Shown here one piece after another: positions 8,730 to 17,021 of a DNA stretch of 64,000 nucleotides. A program made the translations under genes and the position numbers. The stretch is from Chloroflexi bacterium HGW-Chloroflexi-4. Its GTDB lineage: Bacteria; Chloroflexota; Anaerolineae; Anaerolineales; Anaerolineaceae. The notes under the pieces are model-generated. The model was given only the letters and a program-made list of their open reading frames with translations. It was not told where the DNA came from and searched no databases. Positions within the stretch are counted from its first letter, which is position 1. Each line of letters opens with the position of its first letter. The DNA lies in the NCBI GenBank assembly GCA_002840715.1, contig PHBW01000005.1, positions 47,919 through 111,918 of the forward strand. Reading direction: 5' to 3'.

Positions 8730-9353
8730 TTGAATCAACCCGAACTCACCCAAAAGGCACTTGATCTGCTCAGAAACCCGGATTATTTTCAATGGTATGT
8801 CATTCCGCTTTTGGCACTGGTGATGTATGTGTATGCCAATGAATTCACCAAGAAGAATTACAAAGCCATCGCCGCCGGGCTGGCCCTTTACGGCGTGCAT
8901 TGGTTCTATGAGATTTTGAACGCCATGATCCAGCATTTCAGCGGCCACGCCTTGTGGACTGTCCCCACCGGAACCTCATACCTGCTGCTGGTAGGTGTGG
9001 GTATCGAGCTCAGCCTGATGTTTGCGATCGCCGGTCTGGTGATGAGCAAATTTCTGCCCGCTGACCCCAAACAAAAGATTTTGGGCATCAACAACCGCCT
9101 TTTCTTTGCCATCATGAACGCGGCCGGTTTTTCGATCATCGAAATCTTTTTGGCCACCACCCCCGCCTTCCACTGGGTATACAACTGGTGGGGCGCCATC
9201 CCAGTTTTTATCACCACCTATATCCCATTCTTTTTGGCGGCCTTTTACTGTCACGACTGGCAGCCCAAAATGCAAAAACGCTTTTTGGCTATCATTTGGG
9301 GCATAGATGTGGCGGCTATGATAGTTTTTGCGGGTATTTTGCACTGGATCTAA
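8730..9353 (+). CDS. Multi-pass membrane protein of unknown function
   Basis: A 207-residue protein with about six hydrophobic helices (for example WYVIPLLALVMYVYANEF, GTSYLLLVGVGIELSLMF, IPVFITTYIPFFLAAFYCHDW). It begins with TTG at 8730, supported by AAGGAGGAGAAC directly upstream. Conserved-looking polar residues sit within helices (GVHWFYEILN, NAAGFSIIEIF), hinting at more than a structural role, but I recognise no family. Monocistronic, followed by a strong terminator. Confidence 0.7.
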   Translation: MNQPELTQKALDLLRNPDYFQWYVIPLLALVMYVYANEFTKKNYKAIAAGLALYGVHWFYEILNAMIQHFSGHALWTVPTGTSYLLLVGVGIELSLMFAIAGLVMSKFLPADPKQKILGINNRLFFAIMNAAGFSIIEIFLATTPAFHWVYNWWGAIPVFITTYIPFFLAAFYCHDWQPKMQKRFLAIIWGIDVAAMIVFAGILHWI

Positions 9354-9372
9354 TCACTTCATTTTTCATCAT

Positions 9373-9408
9373 AAAAAGGATGCAGTTCTTATGAACTGCA
9401 TCCTTTTT
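9373..9408 (+). terminator. Rho-independent terminator
   Basis: 16-bp stem (AAAAAGGATGCAGTTC and its complement) with a 4-base loop and A/T tails on both sides. Terminates the membrane protein gene. Confidence 0.9.
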
Positions 9409-9504
9409 AATAACAGTATTGCAAAAGTGAACAGGATTATAAAAATCGTTCTATAATTTAGATATCAATCATTCCAAAAAAGTCATCCTGACCCGGGAGA
9501 TGCC

Positions 9505-10380
9505 ATGGAAGGTTATTCACATTTCTGTAAAGATGAATGGGTACTTAAAGCGCTGCTGGATAACATTGGAGACAGCGTTTATATAAAAGATCGTGAATGC
9601 CGGTTGTGGCGTATCAGCACAAAAATGGCAAGTTATTTTGCAGAAAATGGCATTACCGATATCTATGGCAAAACCGATATTGATCTATTCGGCGAATCTT
9701 TCGGCAGAAAGACCATGGTAGACGATAAGCAGGTGATGGAAACCGGTCTGCCAAAATTAAGCCTGATCGAAAACCATGTTGACAGCACAAGCAGTGAAAC
9801 CAATTGGACCTCCACCACCAAGTTGCCAATTTACAATGACCGCGGTGAGGTCGTTGGTCTATTAGGCATCACACGAGAAATTAACGAGTTGAAAAACTCC
9901 GAGATCGGGTTCCAATGGCTGGCAACGCATGATTCTCTTACATCTCTTGCCAACCGCTTCATGCTCTCTGATCGGGTTGAGCAGGCGATATTTCATGCCA
10001 AAAGAAACAATAGTCTTTTTGCATTGCTTTTTATTGATCTGAACGGATTTAAGGTAATTAACGATAAAGCTGGCCATGCCATGGGGGACTTTTATTTAAA
10101 AAAAGTTGCCCAGACGCTTACCAAAAATGTGCGCTCTTCTGACACTGTAGCGCGCATCGGCGGTGATGAATTTGTGGTACTGCTGGATGGTATTGCCAGC
10201 ATTGAAGAACCGGTCAGGGTGGCAGACAAACTCAGCGACATTATCCGCAGGTGGGTGGATGAAGAAGAACACAGCGTCACAGCCGCCATAGGCATAAGCA
10301 CCTACCCGGCTGACGGAGAAGACGCGGAATTGTTATTAAAAGTAGCAGATCATGCCATGTATCTGGCAAAAAGCAAGTAA
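9505..10380 (+). CDS. PAS-GGDEF diguanylate cyclase
   Basis: Soluble sensor of 291 residues that should make cyclic-di-GMP from two GTP. An N-terminal PAS domain (about residues 8-125, with DNIGDSVYIKDRECRLWRIS and GEVVGLLGITREI) is joined by a short linker to a GGDEF domain whose active-site motif is intact (ARIGGDEFVVLL). An inhibitory RxxD site (RSSD) lies five residues before it, so product inhibition is expected. The ATG at 9505 is preceded by CGGGAG. A second GGDEF protein is at 46 kb. The PAS ligand is unknown. Confidence 0.9.
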   Translation: MEGYSHFCKDEWVLKALLDNIGDSVYIKDRECRLWRISTKMASYFAENGITDIYGKTDIDLFGESFGRKTMVDDKQVMETGLPKLSLIENHVDSTSSETNWTSTTKLPIYNDRGEVVGLLGITREINELKNSEIGFQWLATHDSLTSLANRFMLSDRVEQAIFHAKRNNSLFALLFIDLNGFKVINDKAGHAMGDFYLKKVAQTLTKNVRSSDTVARIGGDEFVVLLDGIASIEEPVRVADKLSDIIRRWVDEEEHSVTAAIGISTYPADGEDAELLLKVADHAMYLAKSK

Positions 10381-10383
10381 TTC

Positions 10384-10405
10384 GCTTTTTTTCTAGAAAT
10401 AATTA
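10384..10405. repeat. CTAG-centred palindrome, copy 4
   Basis: Starts four bases after the stop of the GGDEF gene. The right arm is perfect; the left arm is partly replaced by a T-run and may act with it in termination. Confidence 0.65.
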
Positions 10406-10415
10406 CAGAAAATCC

Positions 10416-10443
10416 TTGACAATCTGTGAGCTTGTGCGATAAT
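10416..10443 (+). promoter_or_regulatory. Strong sigma-70 type promoter of the RNHCP leader
   Basis: TTGACA at 10416-10421, a 16-base spacer, and GATAAT at 10438-10443. Predicted start of transcription is about 10450, some 300 bases before the next coding start. Confidence 0.7.
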
Positions 10444-10573
10444 TCTGTCCGTTGTAAATTTCAATGGAAAGGTGTTTTTTGTTTAATTTCGTATCGGTCA
10501 TTGTAACCACACTTAATGCAAGGGTGCGCCCGTAAGAAAAGGCTCAACCAGTTTTTGGTTTATACTTTTTCTG

Positions 10574-10607
10574 CCACGGATGCTCACTTGCACCGTGGTT
10601 TGTTTTT
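10574..10607 (+). terminator. Terminator-like hairpin 1 in the leader
   Basis: Stem CCACGG/CCGTGG with a 13-base loop, then TTTGTTTTT. Confidence 0.55.
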
Positions 10608-10699
10608 AAGACGTACGATGACCGTTTTTCACCCATTGAAGTGTTAGACGTCCCCCAAAGTTCAGTCTTCATTTAATCAGTCATTTTGATTAAAGACAG

Positions 10700-10737
10700 C
10701 CCGCCACGGTTAACTCCACGGCGGGTTGTTTTTTGTT
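10700..10737 (+). terminator. Terminator-like hairpin 2, just before the RNHCP start codon
   Basis: Stem CCCGCC/GGCGGG enclosing two CCACGG repeats, then a T-rich run. It ends nine bases before the ATG at 10747. Confidence 0.6.
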
Positions 10738-10746
10738 GGGGTACCC

Positions 10747-11406
10747 ATGAAACATAAGCATAACACGCGGTTTAACCAGGATGAGTTCCTTGAAGCCGCT
10801 TTTGAAAAAAGAAATAAACAAAATTCCCACCGGTGGGAGGATAATTATCGCGAAGAACCACGACGCGACGGCAAGGTCTACGAAAAAGGATTCACCTGCG
10901 CGCAGTGCGGATTCTCAGTCACAACCTCGAGAGAACAGTCGGGGGTCAATAACCGCAACCATTGTCCGCGCTGTATGTGGTCAAAACATGTGGATGAGTT
11001 TAAAGCGGGCGACCGAAAAGCGGAGTGCAAGAGCCGAATGCAGCCGATAGGGCTGACGCTCAAGCAGTCACCAAAACGCTACAATCGCGAAACTGCCGGA
11101 GAACTGATGTTGATCCACCGCTGCACCGGCTGCGGCAAGCTTTCTATCAACCGCATCGCCGCGGATGACGATGCCGTCGTGATCTATCAGATATTCAACC
11201 GTTCATTAGGGCTTACCGAAAAATGGAAGGAATTGTTGAAAGACGAGGGTATCCGTTTATTGGGCAGTACCGATTTGACCGTGGTTTATTCACAGTTGTT
11301 CGGCTGGCAGAGCATACTTGGCGAGTTTGAACCTCACGGCATGATTGTGGATGAAACAAGCTTGATCCCCTTTGAACCGGAGTCTGAGATGGTAGGGTTG
11401 GAATAA
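10747..11406 (+). CDS. RNHCP domain zinc-ribbon protein
   Basis: A 219-residue soluble protein. CAQCGFSV and, after a spacer, NNRNHCPRCMWSKHVD form the four-cysteine RNHCP signature that names the family; a further pair (HRCTGCGKLS) gives a second possible metal site. The N-terminus is highly charged, compatible with nucleic-acid or ribosome binding, but the family's role is unknown. The ATG at 10747 is chosen over the in-frame TTG at 10726 because the latter lies inside the terminator hairpin. Expression is probably set by the upstream leader. Confidence 0.8.
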   Translation: MKHKHNTRFNQDEFLEAAFEKRNKQNSHRWEDNYREEPRRDGKVYEKGFTCAQCGFSVTTSREQSGVNNRNHCPRCMWSKHVDEFKAGDRKAECKSRMQPIGLTLKQSPKRYNRETAGELMLIHRCTGCGKLSINRIAADDDAVVIYQIFNRSLGLTEKWKELLKDEGIRLLGSTDLTVVYSQLFGWQSILGEFEPHGMIVDETSLIPFEPESEMVGLE

Positions 11407-11411
11407 TAGTG

Positions 11412-11436
11412 TAAGGGCGACCATTAGTCGCCCTTA
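11412..11436 (+). terminator. Stem-loop after the RNHCP gene
   Basis: 10-bp stem TAAGGGCGAC/GTCGCCCTTA with a 5-base loop, weak T tail. A second hairpin follows. Confidence 0.55.
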
Positions 11437-11461
11437 ACTTATTAAGTTTAAGCGTTTAAGA

Positions 11462-11500
11462 GTGCGTCACACCAGCACAGCCAGGAGACGCACCCTTTTT
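11462..11500 (+). terminator. Second hairpin with T-run
   Basis: Stem GTGCGTC/GACGCAC, 18-base loop, then CCTTTTT. Probably the effective terminator between the convergent RNHCP and arsM genes. Confidence 0.6.
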
Positions 11501-11504
11501 AACC

Positions 11505-12353
11505 CTATGCCGGTTTCTCTGCGGAAATGTTGGCGCTGAATACCGTCTTTTTCAAGTCCTCAATGCTTAGATTGCCTTTGTAATCCGCCTGCTGGATGGC
11601 ATCAGCAACCATTTCTTCACTAAAATAGACCGGCTTTAAAGTAATGTTGGTAAACCCGGTCTTCTTTAATAATGTGGACATGGAATCAGCATCCATGGCG
11701 CCGGCGATGCAGCCAGCCCAGGCACTCATACTGGCTTTCACCTCGTCTGGCAAGTCTCCGCTGGTGACAATATCGCTCACAGCCATGCGCCCGCCTGGTT
11801 TAAGCACACGCAAGATTTCGCGAAGTACCTGCGGTTTGTCGGTGCTTAGGTTGATTACACAATTTGAAATGACCACATCCACTGAGCTGTCTGAGACGGG
11901 CAGATGCTCAATTTCACCCAAACGGAACTCGACATTTTCAGCCCCCACCTTGACCTTGTTGGCTCGCGCTTTATCAAGCATTTCGGGGGTCATATCCACA
12001 CCAATCACTCTGCCCGTCGGACCGACCTTCTTGCCAGCCAAGAAGCAGTCGATACCGCCGCCCGAGCCAAGATCAAGGACGGTTTGACCGGGTTTGAGTG
12101 AAGCCAGTGTAACCGGGTCACCGCAGCCCAGTGAAATATTGGTGACATCCTCTGGCAGGGCATTGAAATCTTCAGCTTGATAAAGTCCTTTGGTGGATGG
12201 TTCTGCTGCTGAAGCGGAATTACCGCAGCCGCAAGTGCTGCCTTTTCCACCACTTCCACAACAGCCGCTGGCGTTTCTGGCCGCGCCGGCATAATGTTCT
12301 CTGACCGCTTGGCGGACTTTGATATCTTCTTTATTAATTGTTTGACTTGACAT
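11505..12353 (-). CDS. arsM: Arsenite S-adenosylmethionine methyltransferase
   Basis: Methylates As(III) to volatile or less toxic methylated arsenicals. The 282 residues contain the SAM-binding motif LDLGSGGG (about 94-100) and the ArsM cysteines C165 (ISNCVINL) and C215 (WAGCIAGAM), separated by 50 residues as in characterised enzymes. Extra cysteines (CC at 31-32, C41, C43) lie in a glycine/serine-rich stretch near the N-terminus; such clusters are common in bacterial ArsM. GGAGGAACT precedes the ATG. The gene follows arsR on the same strand after 60 bases, and both should be induced by arsenite. Confidence 0.92.
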   Translation of the reverse strand: MSSQTINKEDIKVRQAVREHYAGAARNASGCCGSGGKGSTCGCGNSASAAEPSTKGLYQAEDFNALPEDVTNISLGCGDPVTLASLKPGQTVLDLGSGGGIDCFLAGKKVGPTGRVIGVDMTPEMLDKARANKVKVGAENVEFRLGEIEHLPVSDSSVDVVISNCVINLSTDKPQVLREILRVLKPGGRMAVSDIVTSGDLPDEVKASMSAWAGCIAGAMDADSMSTLLKKTGFTNITLKPVYFSEEMVADAIQQADYKGNLSIEDLKKTVFSANISAEKPA

Positions 12354-12413
12354 AGTTCCTCCAATTACTATATTGATATATTTATATACTTCGATATGAG
12401 AGGGTAAAAATTT

Positions 12414-12704
12414 TTAGCTTGCTGGGTTTTTTATATCCACATCAGGCGCAAAAACTTCCGCAATCTGGCAGCATGATGAAGCCATTCTTTCCTGATTAAG
12501 GCAATAGTAAATCTCCTTCCCACGACGTTCAACATTTACCAAACCTGCTTCCCGTAGAATCTTAAGGTGATGAGAAACCGTGGGTTGGGTCACTCCGGTC
12601 TGTTCAACAATGTCATTCACATTTAAAACACTGCAGCAACAAATTCGCATAATTTGTTGCCTGGTTTCATCTGCAATGGCTTTGGCAAAGCTGACTGTAC
12701 TCAT
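12414..12704 (-). CDS. arsR: ArsR-family metalloregulator with atypical cysteines
   Basis: Small winged-helix repressor (96 residues) with QPTVSHHLKILREAGLV as recognition region. The classical As(III) site CVCD is replaced by NVND (residues 28-31). Cysteines instead sit just before it (C22-C24) and near the C-terminus (C68, C78, C79), suggesting a different arsenite-sensing geometry, as is known for several non-enterobacterial ArsR proteins. I prefer the ATG at 12704: the longer frame from 12743 would run across the operator palindrome at 12721. No Shine-Dalgarno is visible. Lies upstream of arsM. Confidence 0.85.
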   Translation of the reverse strand: MSTVSFAKAIADETRQQIMRICCCSVLNVNDIVEQTGVTQPTVSHHLKILREAGLVNVERRGKEIYYCLNQERMASSCCQIAEVFAPDVDIKNPAS

Positions 12705-12720
12705 AATAAAACAATTATAT

Positions 12721-12736
12721 ATAGATAAGTATCTAT
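12721..12736. promoter_or_regulatory. Probable ArsR operator
   Basis: ATAGATAAGTATCTAT: 7-base inverted arms around a 2-base centre, 17 bases before the arsR start codon. Confidence 0.5.
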
Positions 12737-12766
12737 TTGTCAAGCCTTCATACGTGTGATTTATCG

Positions 12767-13876
12767 TTACTCCTCTTGTGGCAAATCTAAGAAACGTTCA
12801 AGGTCATAAAAAAGTTTACGCACTTCTGAAGACACAACCTCGTGTCTGACAGACCGGCCGTCTTCGAGGGTCTTGATCAAACCGGCTTCACGAAGCTGCT
12901 TGGCGTGGATGCTGACTGTCGGACGGGATACATTCAGAAAACCGGCAATTTCGGTATTATCCCGGCTGGATTGTCTGGCAATTCGCATGATCAACAAACG
13001 GTTCGGGTCAGCCAGTGCTTTTAACCGGTCTGAAAGGTTGTTGACAAAACCGACAAACTTCTGAAAAGAAACATCGTTATCTGCAAAAGTGATTGCTAGT
13101 CCATTTGGCAAGATAAACCATGCATCGGGCAATTCAAAAGGTTCAACCAGAAAAATCACGTTGAGGTTCTTTTTTTGGATAGCCCCTATCAATACCGATG
13201 AAAAACGCAAAGGATTCACCTGTGGCAGCCAATCCACTAAAAGTTGGTCTGCAGATGCCCCCAGGCAAAGGCGCGCTTTTTCTTCTGATGCATGTAAAAC
13301 GGGTTCCTTCATTTGGCGCCAGGGTTGATAAATTTGGTAATAGAAACGATCCATCCAGTGCCAGAATTGGTCGTGCTTTTCGCCGTCAGCCAGGAAGCCT
13401 GCCAGCAGTTCAATGTCTGATTTCAAAGACAGATTTTGGATATCGCCTGACTGTTCAAAATAACCAATGCGCTGACCAGATTGCCTAACCAATTGAGAAT
13501 GGGCGTTTTTCATTTGCTCGACAAGCGATTGGTTTGGATCAACATCAATTGGAATGCCATATTCACTGGCTCGTGTAAGGGTGTTTTCAATAAAACCCTT
13601 ACAGCTCATTTGGCGGATGGGCATGGTTGCCTGAACATAATCCTCTTCAAAAGCGGTATTTGTTGAAAACCCCGCCGCTAAGAGAAAACCAAAGTATTTT
13701 TTTCTGTCTCCCAACAATATGCGTAATTCCTCCACCATTTCTTGAGGAATTGACTCTGCAAGCTGATTGATCGAAATGGATAAACTTGCAAGAGGCAGGT
13801 AGTCATTTAATAATGAAAAAACGGTATCCAATTCAAAAAGGATAGAACATTGAATCTTCCAGGAATTTTGGGGCAT
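12767..13876 (-). CDS. ArsR-type winged-helix regulator with large N-terminal domain
   Basis: A 369-residue protein, far longer than ordinary ArsR repressors. The C-terminal 90 residues hold the DNA-binding domain (RLKALADPNRLLIMRIARQSS, FLNVSRPTVSIHAKQLREAGLI). The first 270 residues form a domain I do not recognise, presumably for ligand sensing; no metal-binding cysteine cluster is evident. It ends two bases from the MFS gene start region and is the second gene of an MFS-regulator operon, so it most likely controls that exporter through the 40-bp palindrome at 15141. Confidence 0.75.
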   Translation of the reverse strand: MPQNSWKIQCSILFELDTVFSLLNDYLPLASLSISINQLAESIPQEMVEELRILLGDRKKYFGFLLAAGFSTNTAFEEDYVQATMPIRQMSCKGFIENTLTRASEYGIPIDVDPNQSLVEQMKNAHSQLVRQSGQRIGYFEQSGDIQNLSLKSDIELLAGFLADGEKHDQFWHWMDRFYYQIYQPWRQMKEPVLHASEEKARLCLGASADQLLVDWLPQVNPLRFSSVLIGAIQKKNLNVIFLVEPFELPDAWFILPNGLAITFADNDVSFQKFVGFVNNLSDRLKALADPNRLLIMRIARQSSRDNTEIAGFLNVSRPTVSIHAKQLREAGLIKTLEDGRSVRHEVVSSEVRKLFYDLERFLDLPQEE

Positions 13877-13878
13877 GT

Positions 13879-15126
13879 TTATTCCTCCAACATCACAATC
13901 ATCTGATTGTCTGACTGTTTAATTCTCATATAGAAAAATAGGCCAAAAATAGCAACGGCCATAATAAGCAACGCCACCAAAGCAAAATAAACATCCACAG
14001 GAATCAAACCCGGTACCAGCGCGGAAGTTAGAATCGTGCCAATCAATTGTGCTGCGATAATGGTGCTTTGATATAAGCCGCTGACACGACCCAACATGCC
14101 AGTTGGCGAAAGGGTCTGAATCAGCGTATTGTCTTGAACCAGTTTCCGCCCTAAACCAAAACCGGCAAGAATGCAAAGGGGGATTACCAATATTCGCATC
14201 AGGGCCAGATTACTGATATGGTACCCGGCTGCCATACAGGCAGGCATAATCGCCACAATGGCAAACCCGCTGATCACATCGCGCCAGGGATGTGATGCTT
14301 TTTTGCTTAACATCAGCGATGCTGCTCCTGCCAAAGTTCCCAATCCAATCATGCCGATTAAAAGCCCAAAGTAACTTTCGCCGCTAAGCAAGACATCTCT
14401 GGTAAAAATGGAAGCCAAAATATCGATACACACAATGCCCATAATGGCCATAAAGGCCATGCCAAATAAAAGTTTAATCTGGCTATTCAAGTGAAGCAGA
14501 TCTTTGAATTGATCCGCCCCTTTATCTTTGCGTTCTTTATTTTCTGCTCTATTTTGTTGAGGCGGAAGGAGTGTGGGCAACAAGAACAAGATACCCGCAG
14601 AAAGAAAATATGAGACCACATCCAATATGACTGCTTGATGTGCGTTCATCACCGCCAGTACTGCACCGGCCAACACCGGTCCGAAAATCTTGACCACCGA
14701 TGATATCTGCTGAAGAAAAGCGTTAGCCTGGGTCAACTGGGCTTGATCAACCACCTGTGGCACAGAAGATTGGCGGGCGGGTGTCATAATCGAACCACTT
14801 ATTGCCTGAAGGGCTAACAATACGTATAAGAGGGTTGTCGATTCTGTGAAAATGATGCCGCTGACAGCCAACCCTGAAAGGACCTCGCTGCTGATCATCA
14901 TTTTTTTGCGGTCATAACGATCACACAGCCAGCCCGCCACCGGACTAAAAACCAGGGCTGGCAGCAGCCCAACCAGGTAGATCAAACCGCTTTCTGTGAC
15001 GTTGCCTTCACCTTTGAAAATGACAAGACTGAACACCGCCATCATGGTAATCCATGAACCAATACTGCTAACAGATTCGGAGATTGCCATGATCACCAGG
15101 GAACGATTCTTAAGTATGTTTATCAT
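13879..15126 (-). CDS. MFS exporter (MFS_3 / EntS-like)
   Basis: A 415-residue permease with about 12 helices. The opening ILKNRSLVIMAISESVSSIGSWITMMAVFSLVIF and the loop GWLCDRYDRKKMM (motif A of the major facilitator family) match drug- and siderophore-exporting MFS_3 proteins. It has the same operon as the long ArsR-type regulator downstream, with a perfect long palindrome upstream, so it is probably derepressed by its own substrate. The substrate is not predictable. Confidence 0.8.
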   Translation of the reverse strand: MINILKNRSLVIMAISESVSSIGSWITMMAVFSLVIFKGEGNVTESGLIYLVGLLPALVFSPVAGWLCDRYDRKKMMISSEVLSGLAVSGIIFTESTTLLYVLLALQAISGSIMTPARQSSVPQVVDQAQLTQANAFLQQISSVVKIFGPVLAGAVLAVMNAHQAVILDVVSYFLSAGILFLLPTLLPPQQNRAENKERKDKGADQFKDLLHLNSQIKLLFGMAFMAIMGIVCIDILASIFTRDVLLSGESYFGLLIGMIGLGTLAGAASLMLSKKASHPWRDVISGFAIVAIMPACMAAGYHISNLALMRILVIPLCILAGFGLGRKLVQDNTLIQTLSPTGMLGRVSGLYQSTIIAAQLIGTILTSALVPGLIPVDVYFALVALLIMAVAIFGLFFYMRIKQSDNQMIVMLEE

Positions 15127-15140
15127 CGTATGTAATATCC

Positions 15141-15180
15141 TATATTATTATCGTAGTTAAATAACTACGATAATAATATA
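15141..15180. promoter_or_regulatory. 40-bp palindromic operator
   Basis: Two perfect 19-base inverted arms (TATATTATTATCGTAGTTA and its complement) around a central AA, 15 bases upstream of the MFS start codon and 87 bases upstream of the divergent udp gene. Confidence 0.75.
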
Positions 15181-15267
15181 TCAAAGAAATCTGTTTGTCA
15201 ATACCAATTGATTCTTCTGGCTCGTTTACGCTATAATCAAAATCCATCCCTAAAACAGAGGTTACCC

Positions 15268-16044
15268 ATGCGCAATGAAGAAGGTCTGGCTTTTCATTTA
15301 CACATCAAAGAAGGTGACGTCGGACGTTATGTGCTCCTGCCCGGCGACCCCGGCCGCTGTGAAAAAATCGCACAATATTTTGACAACCCTCATTTCGTTG
15401 CCCAAAACCGCGAATATGTGACCTGGACGGGTACACTATTGGGCGAAAAAGTATCCGTCGTTTCAACGGGCATTGGCTGCCCATCTGCCGCCATCGCCGT
15501 GGAGGAACTGGTGGATGTCGGCGCCGACACTTTCGTGCGCGTAGGATCATCAGGTTCCATGCAGGCGGACGTGCATATGGGTGATATCGTGGTGGTGACC
15601 GCTTCCATCCGCGACGAGGGCACCACTTCGCATTATCTGCCGGTGGAGTTCCCCGCCGTGGCTAATCTGGATGTGGTCAACGCCATGCAAGCCGGCGCCA
15701 AAACGCTCGGGTTTCAGTATCACTGCGGAGTTTCCCAATCCAAAGACTCATTTTACGGCGAGGTGGAGCGCACCCGCATGCCCATGGCTTCTCACCTTGA
15801 AGAACGATGGAACGCCTGGGTGGCCGGCGGTGCCTTGTGCTCTGAAATGGAATCTTCTGCCCTGTTTGTCTTATCTTCACTTTATCGCAAGCGGGCTGGT
15901 GGCGTGATGCTGGTGATCAACGAATCCGAACTGGCTGAAGAAACCGGCGAAGACAAACACATGAAAGAGTTCGATGCAGAAAGTGTGATCAAAGTGGCTG
16001 TCGAAGGGATTAAAAACCTGATCCAACTGGACAAAAAGAAATGA
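15268..16044 (+). CDS. udp: Uridine phosphorylase
   Basis: Splits uridine into uracil and ribose-1-phosphate in pyrimidine salvage. The 258 residues follow the NP-I fold: LLPGDPGRCEKIA (phosphate-binding loop), STGIGCPSAAIAVEEL, RVGSSGSMQADVHMGDIVV, and CSEMESSALFVLSSL, where the Glu-Met-Glu binds ribose. These are shared with bacterial Udp, although purine-nucleoside phosphorylase relatives are close. The ATG at 15268 has AGAGG upstream and starts at the homologous N-terminus; the frame from 15208 adds 20 unrelated residues. It overlaps the next gene by four bases. Confidence 0.85.
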   Translation: MRNEEGLAFHLHIKEGDVGRYVLLPGDPGRCEKIAQYFDNPHFVAQNREYVTWTGTLLGEKVSVVSTGIGCPSAAIAVEELVDVGADTFVRVGSSGSMQADVHMGDIVVVTASIRDEGTTSHYLPVEFPAVANLDVVNAMQAGAKTLGFQYHCGVSQSKDSFYGEVERTRMPMASHLEERWNAWVAGGALCSEMESSALFVLSSLYRKRAGGVMLVINESELAEETGEDKHMKEFDAESVIKVAVEGIKNLIQLDKKK

Positions 16045-16955
16045 CCCACAGTTGCATCCTCGATAAAAACTCACTTGAACAAATTGTTTCTGGTGATTTC
16101 AAAGTTCCTGACGGATTGTCACCTACTGATTGTCTGCCTGAGCTGATGCACAATTTGGGATCAATTGATTCTGACACGCGTGAAAACAGTCTTGAAGTAT
16201 TATGGTCTTGGATCTCCAATTCCATTTACTCCGATGAAGTTCTCGTTTCAATAGCCAGCCAAATGGCAGCCAACCTGACAACTGGTTTGGGCGAAAAGGA
16301 TAGCGATTCTGTTTTCTTGCGGGCCTTTTCCACCTTAATCCTGGCCGCAGTGATTGAAGCGGATCTTGCCCGTCTGGATGAAAAAAAACCTCATTTACTT
16401 AATCAAAATCAGATTCTATCTTGGCTCAGCACAACGATTAAATTATTGAAAGAAGAAAAGGATCTGCGTGGTTTTGTTGAGGCCAAGGGCTGGGCGCACT
16501 GCTGTGCACATACCGGCGATTTGTTGAGCGATTTTGCCATTCATCCGTATCTTGGCAAAAAAGAGTTGGAAGAAATTTTAAACAGCCTTCAAGCGCGCTT
16601 CACCACACCGGTTGAACAAGCATTCGTCCACAACGAGGATGAGCGGTTGGCGGCTGTGGTTATGAATATCTTGCAGCGCGAGCTGGTGACAGAAGAATTC
16701 TTCAAAACATGGTTGGATGGCTTTGTTTCAAATCCTGAACGGATGGACTGGAAAAAAGCCTTTACCCACCCCACCTGGAACTGTGCAAGGGTGAACACTA
16801 AAGCCTTTTTACGCGGAATCTATTTCTTTCTGATCTATGGTTATAAGGATCGCCCTGAACATCGCAAAGTGGCTATGGCTGAAAAAATGAAACCCATGCT
16901 GCTGAGCACCCTCAAACAAATTTACCCAAACTCAAGGTATGCTGACTTAATTTAG
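16041..16955 (+). CDS. DUF2785 domain protein
   Basis: Soluble all-helical protein of 304 residues. The family-typical segment is LRGFVEAKGWAHCCAHTGDLL, with further helices to the C-terminus. DUF2785 proteins have no assigned function. Coupled to udp by an ATGA overlap, so the two are co-translated; any metabolic link to nucleoside salvage is speculative. Confidence 0.75.
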   Translation: MTHSCILDKNSLEQIVSGDFKVPDGLSPTDCLPELMHNLGSIDSDTRENSLEVLWSWISNSIYSDEVLVSIASQMAANLTTGLGEKDSDSVFLRAFSTLILAAVIEADLARLDEKKPHLLNQNQILSWLSTTIKLLKEEKDLRGFVEAKGWAHCCAHTGDLLSDFAIHPYLGKKELEEILNSLQARFTTPVEQAFVHNEDERLAAVVMNILQRELVTEEFFKTWLDGFVSNPERMDWKKAFTHPTWNCARVNTKAFLRGIYFFLIYGYKDRPEHRKVAMAEKMKPMLLSTLKQIYPNSRYADLI

Positions 16956-17021
16956 GCGGGCAGCCATTGTATCGTGTGATAGAATCAAGCCATTATTTCA
17001 CAGACAGAATCGCAGAAGAAC

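Larger units (their letters stand above)
10450..10737 (+). ncRNA. Long structured leader with two terminator-like hairpins
   Basis: Between the promoter and the RNHCP gene lie about 290 bases with no ORF of note. Visible structures are a hairpin CCACGG(10574-10579)/CCGTGG(10593-10598) followed by TTTGTTTTT, a stem TTTAATCA/TGATTAAA (10672-10694), and a final hairpin CCCGCC/GGCGGG (10700-10725) followed by TTGTTTTTTG. CCACGG also occurs at 10704 and 10716, inside the last hairpin, so CCGTGG at 10593 could pair either within the first or with the last hairpin. This is the layout of a transcription-attenuation switch or of a small RNA ending near 10607. I do not recognise the RNA class. Confidence 0.5.

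Noticed and set aside
10515..10545. T-box riboswitch in the RNHCP leader
   Set aside because: AAGGGTGCGCCCG resembles the T-box core only in part, no specifier stem is evident, and the downstream gene is not a tRNA synthetase or amino-acid gene.
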